Below, one piece after another: positions 57,446 through 64,000 of a stretch of DNA of 64,000 nucleotides. The first letter of the stretch is position 1, and each line of letters begins with the position of its first letter. The notes below the pieces were generated by a model, which made no database searches, was not told the DNA's origin, and was given only the letters and a program-made list of their open reading frames with translations. Made by a program: the position numbers and the translations under genes. The DNA is taken from assembly GCF_000247695.1 (NCBI RefSeq), contig NW_004624865.1, positions 3,231,497 to 3,295,496 on the forward strand, in the 5' to 3' direction. The stretch comes from Heterocephalus glaber. Its lineage: Eukaryota > Chordata > Mammalia > Rodentia > Bathyergidae.

Positions 57446-58170
57446 GGATCTGTGGTAGTATTTTTTTTTTTTGCATTGTTTTGTTTTGTTGGTGTGTTTT
57501 GCAATTGATTCATTTGCTGCCTAATGTCACTATACAGTTCTATAATTCTGGCAGTTTTTGAGGAGAAATAATAGGAAATTTGCTACTCCATCTTTGGGTG
57601 TGCAAGACTTGTCACATTCTTCAGTAGGTCTCTCTTTATCTCTAGATGAGAATGCACTGTGTTGAGCTGAGTACATAATGCAGATTGTATTTCCCAGGCT
57701 TTTTTGCAGTTGTATTTGGCCATGTGACTGTGTTCTAGCCAAGGAGAGATGAGTAGAACAGTTATGTGAGAACTAGAAATACCCAAAGTAAGCTGTCCAT
57801 CATGTGATCTATCCAGAGTATACTAAAAATAAGAATTTAATGTAGTTACTGCACTGGGAGGCAAAGTTAAACTCTCTAGTAGTCAGAGATGTTTCAGATT
57901 CAAATAATAAAGAATCCAGTCAAACCAGCAAAAGGAGCCTTGAAACAGAAAAATTAACGAAAATTTGAGCTGGTCTTGGGTATGGCAGGACCCATTAGAT
58001 CCTTTTCTATTTCCCTCTTCTCTTTGTGTTCTTCTTGTCGTCTTCCCTGCACTATAGGAAGTCTTCATTCAGGTGTCCGGAGACATGCCTGCCAACATTC
58101 TGTAATTATCCCATGACTCCGGGGTAATACCTGTGCTTCAGGGATGAACTGAGCAGGTTGGTTCCATTCA
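57446..58170. repeat. two ancient unclassified repeats
   Basis: At about 57640-57790, ttcccaggcttttttgcagttg ... ggccatgtgactgtgttctagccaagg matches a widespread old mammalian repeat pattern. At about 57870-58090, cagcaaaaggagccttgaaac ... gagctggtcttgggtatggcagg resembles another. I cannot name either family securely. Confidence 0.35.
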
Positions 58171-59042
58171 GAAGGACTCAACGAACCTTTTAGAGACCAA
58201 ATGCCCAGACTTCAGCCCTAAACCCACTTATTTATTGCAAAGTGCCACCCCACAATTAAACCTGAACTCTGAGTTTTAGTTTAGAAAACACAACTGTTAT
58301 CTGATGCTCTGCCACTTGGGAGATTTGGCTTTCATGCCCATAGAGAGAGCTCTGTGTACCTGCTGTAGCACATGTGTCACAGGTTCACCTCACTGGACGA
58401 GAGGCTAGGACCAGCCTTTCATTCCAGGGTGGATTTGTTCCTCATGAAACTCTAGTATGTTAAACTGAGGAGAAAAGATCTCCTTAGAGGTCAGACAGGT
58501 ACTTGGAGGTCACCACAGTGGGAAGACAGAGAACAACACATGGTCCAGGCAACAGTAGGAGGAAGCACCTTCAGGTTTAGCTCCACAGGTAACAGCGGGA
58601 AGGCAGAGATTGTCAAATGTCCCAACAGGAGAGATGATCTCTTCCTCCTCCACATTCACAGGCCTCCTCAGAAGAAAGTCTCTTAGAGCCTTTCATTCCT
58701 TCCATATTGAACTAAGCAATATAGTATTGCCTTAGCTTTCTTAGCCATGATTTTGATGAGGGCTTCATTTCTATTTCCTGTCACCTCCATGACTCTGAGT
58801 GAGCTTTAAACACAGACCTGTATCCCTGTGGTGACTTCAGACAGATTGAGTAGAAACATGAGACTTTGTCTTTCAGCCTCTTATCAGATCCTTTGGGGAA
58901 TTGTGTGTGTGTGTTTCCTTCTTCCTTTTTTTTTTCTTTCTTTCATTGCATCAATATTATAGCTCCTGTTGGTTGGGAGTTCCTGCCACATGGTAATCAC
59001 TAAATACTTGGGAGCTGAGTGAACACAAAAAAGAAAAACTAG
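58171..59042. other. unique sequence
   Basis: A short TG run and T10 lie at 58905-58937. No element or gene was recognised. Confidence 0.4.
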
Positions 59043-59104
59043 GTGGCTGGGGTATAGTTCAGGGGTAGAGTGTGTGCTTAGCATGTACAAGGTTCCCCCT
59101 CCAA
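59043..59104 (+). mobile_element. ID SINE
   Basis: The body ggtggctggggtatagttcaggggtagagtg ... cttagcatgtacaagg is present. It loses the ggttcgatcccc B-box region and passes directly into a purine microsatellite. Confidence 0.75.
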
Positions 59105-59197
59105 GAAACAAAAGAAGGAAGGAAAGAAGGAAGGAAGGAAGGAAGTGGAAGAGGAGGAAGAGGAGGAGGAAGAAGAAGAAATGAAAGAAAGAAAGAG

Positions 59198-59251
<54 letters not shown>

Positions 59252-59252
59252 G
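59105..59252 (+). repeat. (GGAA)n, (GAGGAA)n and (GAAA)n compound microsatellite
   Basis: About 148 bp of pure purine in three phases: GGAA units, GAGGA/GAA units, then about 14 GAAA units. It follows an ID element and probably grew from its tail. Frames on both strands encode only repetitive residues. Confidence 0.95.
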
Positions 59253-60359
59253 AGACAAAAATTCTCAAAGTCAGCCCTAATGGACACTACTGCTGATCCA
59301 TTCCCAAATGCCATCTCATAGCTTTAGATTTTGTCCAGTTTCACTTTCAACCATTCATCAAACAGACCCGACTGAGCCCTGTGAAGATCCAGGCACCAGA
59401 GCAGCTCCTGCTCCAGCCAAGTAGCTGTCCATTCCAGCCACCACCATCATTCTGTCTCAGCTTGAAAATTTATAGCTTTAATATTTAAATCTCAGGAGAA
59501 GGAACCATAAAGCAAAAGGTAAGGTATAAAAATATGTATTTCCTGGTTCTGTGCATTCAGACATATGCTTTTAATTGCAAGAAAGTCATTCAGTAAAGAA
59601 TTTCCAAGCGGCATACTACCATTGCAAATGGCGTGGAAAGGGGAAATTACTTCCCCAACAAGGGACAGGACCAGTGGCCTGAGCGTCCGGTCCATCATCC
59701 TGTCTGACATTTCCCACAGGGTAGTATAACACCCTGAGACTTAAAGGTGCATTTCAAAAAGTCCATAGCTGCACAGCAATTTCATAGTGTGGGAAAGAAA
59801 TCACCACCTCTTGTCTGAACTGAAAGGAATTCAAAGTTTTTGAGAATTGCAACTTCTTAGAGAGTCTGAAGCAAAGTGAATATTTCAATGCAATCAGACA
59901 AATGTATGAAAAGATCTGTGTACTGGAATGAGAAAATCCTTGTCCAATACTTTTAAAAGGAGTAAAAGTGCATAGAGAAGGCAAATTCAGCACTGGTAGA
60001 CGTGTAATTAAGCTAGTCTTTAAGTAACCAGATCAAAGGGCCATATACTGTTGAAGCAACAGGTTAGACTTCTGTGCCTGCTGAGTTTTGGCTCCTAAGC
60101 AGCTGTGTTCTCTGGAATACAGCGCTCTGATAGATGAGTTTGAAGGCTGCCTGGACCCAGGGATAATTGACATGTATTGATCTCCCCAAGATCTGCCGCA
60201 GAGAAGCAGAATTCTATAAGAGCACATCACTCATCCACAGTGGCTGGAGGAAAGGGGTCATTGATTTTGTCCTGGTGAGGTTCTAGATGCTGTGACAGCC
60301 ACACTACCGGTGCTGCTTCAGTGGCCTCCCCCAGGGGAAGGGGAGGAAGAAGTGAGCCC
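59253..60359. other. unique sequence
   Basis: No repeat was recognised. Minus-strand frames of 65-79 codons are undistinguished. Confidence 0.4.
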
Positions 60360-60590
60360 CTGCTGTGTGCCCAGCTCTGTTCTGCATCTCAAACTTACAT
60401 TTGATTAATGCAGCAATTCTTATGTAGTTTTTATCAGCTTCACTGAATTCCTAAGGAAACAGTTTCTTATGGGGGATGTGTGGTCCATCAATAGTTTCTA
60501 CAGCTGGTAATTGACAACACTAGGATTTAATTCAGTGTTTATCCTCGAAGCCAGTACCCTTTCTCTTCACTATTCAGCTATTACCATGAA
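60360..60590 (+). repeat. MIR SINE, eroded
   Basis: It runs ctgctgtgtgcccagctctgttctgc ... cctaaggaaacagtttcttatg ... acagctggtaattgac ... actaggatttaattcagtg ... gaagccagtaccctttctcttcac, in the MIR order. Confidence 0.65.
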
Positions 60591-60794
60591 AAAGATGAGG
60601 AGATAAAATAGGCAAAGCACTTGTCCTTGGCTACTCATTCAGACTATTCCAAAAAACAGTGTGTTAATACTCATCATCAACTCAGAAGGCAAAACAAACC
60701 CTCATTTCTAAAATTAAGGGTTTATATTTGAGGAGAGACTGTTACCGTGCTAGTTTGGTATTTACCAATTTATTCCAAATTGCTTGCTTTCTGG

Positions 60795-60925
60795 TTTTCC
60801 ACTAGACTGTAGTCTTTTGATGATTTTTTCTTTTGATTGGTGTTTCCAATGATGTGTTTACATCCCATGGAATCAATGTCATTTGTTTAATGAATCAGTG
60901 AATGAAAGTGTGAATGAATGGCAAC
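60795..60925 (+). repeat. L2 LINE 3' terminus
   Basis: The order ccactagactgtagtcttttgatg ... catttgtttaatgaatcagtgaatg follows the L2 3' end (ctagactgtaagctcc ... ttgttgaatgaatgaatg). Confidence 0.6.
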
Positions 60926-61169
60926 ACTGAACCTTGCCCGTGAAGGTGATATCACCACAGCCAAAGCAAAATCGATGAGGTATAAATTGTGTTGTTTCAG
61001 GAAGGCTGTTTCGGTGGTGGTACAGAGACTAAAGGAATAAGCGAAAAAGAGGGATGGAGTGAAACAGAATTTTTAAGAACCAGCAAAAGGGGAGGCATTT
61101 CAAAGATATAGCTGAGACACTGCTACAGAAGTACCCTTTTGAAGTACCTTGGAAGTGGAGGGAAAGTGA

Positions 61170-61370
61170 AGTAAGAAATATTTACTGTAATTTACTTGTG
61201 GTTGGATTTTAACATTCTATCTCATTTGATAGTCATCACACTTAATTGGAGGATATCTCTATTCCAGTGTAGAGGAAACAGTCTGAAAAGATAAAGGTCA
61301 CCTCACCTCTCTATAGTTAATAGGGGATCTAAAATGTGAACAGAAGTCTAAAGATTTCACAAGTGGATGA
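61170..61370 (+). repeat. MIR SINE fragment
   Basis: The order acattctatctcatttgatagtcatcacac ... ctattccagtgtagaggaaacagtctg ... aaggtcacctcacctctctatag ... gggatctaaaatgtgaac matches the MIR order. Confidence 0.6.
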
Positions 61371-61479
61371 AATCCACTTTAGTTTTTCCAACTAATTCAT
61401 ATTACCTTTCTAATCCAGTCAAACAAAGGAGAAGGAAAAGCTGAATTCTGAAATTGGAAAAAATTACAGCATACATCAC
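61371..61479. other. unique spacer
   Basis: Nothing was recognised. Confidence 0.3.
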
Positions 61480-61960
61480 TTTGGAAGTGTGTTGCTGACT
61501 CAGAGTGATATAGAGGTCCGGCTGACTAACAATCTAATTAAGTGCAGTTCTAGATGAGCTAACTACACTCGGCAGGAATAAGTATGATCTATTTATTTTC
61601 CATTTCCTTTCCTTGGCTAGAGATTCAAAAAATAAAGTCATTAACGATCTTCCGGATGTTTTCCTTTACTGCTGCCATACAAGTGTATTGAGCCTGGAAG
61701 GAGAATGTTCTAATTAGCAGGACTTATTTATACTTGATGACAATGATATATGAATCAATTCAATCCCTCGTCTGTATGCAATGGTCCTATGCTATTTCAA
61801 AGGTGTATATTTGCACCGCAAATAAACCAATGCTCTTTCTAATGTAAGCAGAATAAGCTGAGAGTTCATGGACTGATCACTATAAACAAAGCTGAATGCT
61901 CTCTGTATGACTGATCATATTTCCAGCTGAAGGTGGCCAGATTTTGCATGCAGAGGGGAA
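61480..61960. promoter_or_regulatory. candidate distal regulatory block
   Basis: About 480 bp of non-repetitive sequence is dense in developmental transcription-factor motifs. They are an AP-1-like tgactca near 61497, homeodomain-type taatta near 61537, a MEF2-like ctatttatttt near 61589, and a FOX/SOX-like ataaacaaag near 61884. It has even composition and no frames. Enhancer function is inferred only from appearance. Confidence 0.2.
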
Positions 61961-62817
61961 AAAGTAAGCTAGAGATTAGTGAAACATAAAGGAAAATGGT
62001 CAACCATTGGTCAGACCCTAGACAGAGTCAGGTTCTGGTTCACTGGCTTTTGCTATTGTGGGTAGAGGGGACCAGTTGTTTTCCCCCTAACTTGGGCTGT
62101 TTGTTATGGGTTTGAGGATGGAGCACTTCACCTATTTTTCGAGTTGACTTGAACTCATCTGTCTCTTTGGGATCCATGCCCTGCGTCTGTGTGGGCAAAG
62201 GCCAGTCTTCACACCCAAGGCTTCCTGCTCACATGGCTACAGAGCTGAGGTTCTAATCCTTTCTCAGTTGTAATTCCTATGCTTGTGTAAGACAGATGTC
62301 CATCATCTGGAATTGTACAGCTCACAGATGCTTAATTTGCATCTGAACCATATACAACTTAGATAATGCAATGACATGAGGCCTGAAGGTTGCTAAAGAC
62401 CCACAGGATGCAGCCTTTGATGGGGATGTTCCAGTTGCTGCTAGTGGAGGCCAGATGACGGCAGGTACGGAGTGATGAGCAAGAACGCCCTGGAACTCCT
62501 TGAGCAGCTGCTGCTGAGTTGAGTCTAATGGATGCTCCAAGGAAGTATTCTGGGCACCACATGTTCAGACCCTAAGCGTACATTCTTAAGTGATGTTTCT
62601 CTCCCAGAGGAACATTTGAAATGCCCCTCCTGCTGTGCTAGGTCACAAATGATTGATCCTACAGAGAACATGCAGACTTTGCCTTGGCCAGGGAAAAAGA
62701 AAAGCTAAGGGAAAACCATGCAGAGTTAAGCTTACAAAAACATCACCATTACACTCAGGTCTTGAGGATAATGCAATGAATTCATTTTTTTCCAACAATT
62801 TCACCAGCATTTGTTGT
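61961..62817. other. unique sequence
   Basis: Short antisense frames at 62322-62562 lack domains. No element was recognised. Confidence 0.4.
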
Positions 62818-63365
62818 TTTTTGAGTCCTTGGTAATGGCCATTCTTACTGGAATAAGATTGATTCTCAGGGTGCTTTAATTTGAATTTCTCTGATGGTCA
62901 TAAATACTGAGCATTTTTTCATGTATTTATTGACCATTTGTATTTCTTCTGAGAAGTATCTATTCATTTTGATTGCCCATTTTAAACTGGGTATTCTATT
63001 TGTCAGGTCTATTTTTTAACTGTTTACACACATACATGCACACTCATGCACATGCGTACACCTATATGAAAACAAATGGATCTTGAGATCATAGCATGAA
63101 ATAGAATAAATCAGACACAGAGCTTAAATACTTCATGATTTCTCTAATACGTGAGACCCAAAATGTAAATAATTTGAAGAACAAATAAAAGAGAGACTAT
63201 AGGAAAGCAGGAGGCAGACTCTGTGGAGATGGAGAAGGATCTGGAGAATGTAGGACACGAAATGGTGGGGAAAGGGGAAAAAAATGACCAAGATGAGATA
63301 TGTTTATGTGCCGGTCCCTTAAGATGCCTGTAATTATTATAATCATAATCATATATGGACAAAAA
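62818..63365 (+). mobile_element. 5'-inverted (twin-primed) LINE-1 3' end
   Basis: 62818-63025 is L1 ORF2 in the minus orientation (ggccattcttactggaataag ... atttgaatttctctgatgg ... gagcattttttcatg ... ccattttaaactgggtattc). After a CA-rich junction (63026-63065), 63070-63365 is the sense ORF2 end and 3' UTR (gaatagaataaatcagacac-like, atacttcatgatttctc, gaggcagactctg). It ends in an AT-rich tail. No target duplication was identified. Confidence 0.75.
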
Positions 63366-64000
63366 TGAAAATCTCGGCTTCACTCTGACTAAATAACTAA
63401 CTCATATGAGGAAAACAAGAGAATCTAAAAGAAAAAATGAAACTCAGGATTTAGATCCTAGACTGACGTGGAAGCAGAGATTAGGAGGAAAAGAGAGGAG
63501 GGACAGAGGAAGAGGAAAAGACAGAGACATTGACACAGAGAAAAAGAGACCTGCAGCAGAGAGAGGGCTAAAGAAACAGAAGGAGATGGAAATGGGAGGG
63601 AGAGAGAGAGGAGAATTTGATGTTTTCAGACTGTAGCTCATCAGCACTCTTTTTCTCTTTATTGAGTTTTGGAAAAGACCCTGCGCATGGGTGAGTCCAC
63701 CTGACTTAGAGGAACAGAATCCAGGCACATATGATGCCTGGAGAGGGCTTCACCTTGATCTCGGTGTACACAGTGAGGAAACAGACAATGAAGTTTATTC
63801 ATTCCTCAATTAGTGTAGCTTCTCAACTGGGACCCATGTCACGATCTCCAGCATCTTCAAGAATAGCATTCTGCACCCTCTCTGTAGATTTCTTCAGGGG
63901 TCTGATTTCAAGCCACCCTGCCCTGTTCTGTTTAAACTCACTGCAATTGTCCTAGAGCCAGGCAGCACAATCATACTCCACCTGCACCATGTGGCCCTCA
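63366..64000. other. purine-rich tract then unique sequence
   Basis: 63400-63620 is strongly purine-rich on the plus strand (GA-rich, imperfect). 63640-64000 is unique and runs off the window. No gene was recognised. Confidence 0.4.

Noticed and set aside
58884..59314. Frames rich in FLSFFLS or ERKK repeats
   Set aside because: They are translations of the GAAA/GGAA microsatellite.

Overview
This is mammalian nuclear DNA with no protein-coding gene that I can defend. The repeats point to a non-murine rodent. They comprise tRNA-derived ID elements, B1-type (7SL-derived) SINEs whose 3' half is an ID-like unit (dimeric B1-dID), L1 3' ends with a purine-rich 3' UTR, MaLR-type LTRs, and old MIR, L2 and L1M fossils. 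Primate Alu, carnivore or ruminant SINEs and typical mouse B2 were not seen. Dimeric B1-dID elements are described from squirrel, beaver, dormouse and related lineages; I cannot choose between these from this window alone.

Layout. 1-5 kb: a LINE-1 ORF1 remnant (150-505), a decayed B1-dID, an ID, a MIR and a MaLR LTR. 6-13 kb: an inverted-repeat mariner (6541-7080), a 5'-inverted L1 (8252-8950), split fragments of an old L1M and a solo LTR with a perfect 5-bp target duplication. 14-18.5 kb: ID, B1, two L1 3' ends, microsatellites and a MIR. 18.5-22.7 kb: mostly unique sequence holding a strong CTCF-like site at 21551-21566. 22.7-28.9 kb: LTRs, L2, MIR and a 730-bp L1 3' end. 29-36.6 kb: SINEs, LTRs and a short 5'-inverted L1 with a 14-bp target duplication. 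36.7-47 kb: MLT1 LTRs, MIRs (one split by an ID), ID and B1-dID copies and L1M. 47-50 kb: a composite L1 with two different 3' UTRs inside one target-site duplication, a TG microsatellite and another L1. 50-64 kb: mostly unique sequence with a second mariner copy (53729-54265), MIR and L2 fossils, a candidate regulatory block (61480-61960) and a fourth 5'-inverted L1.

Nothing here works together as an operon or pathway. The window is best read as intergenic or intronic DNA shaped by retrotransposition. Open frames are all short (165 codons or fewer), mostly lie in repeats or low-complexity tracts and match no family I recognise, except the L1 ORF1 and mariner transposase remnants. A few exon-like segments bounded by good splice signals are listed with low confidence. 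Repeat assignments were made by eye against remembered consensus structure. Boundaries are approximate unless a target-site duplication is stated.
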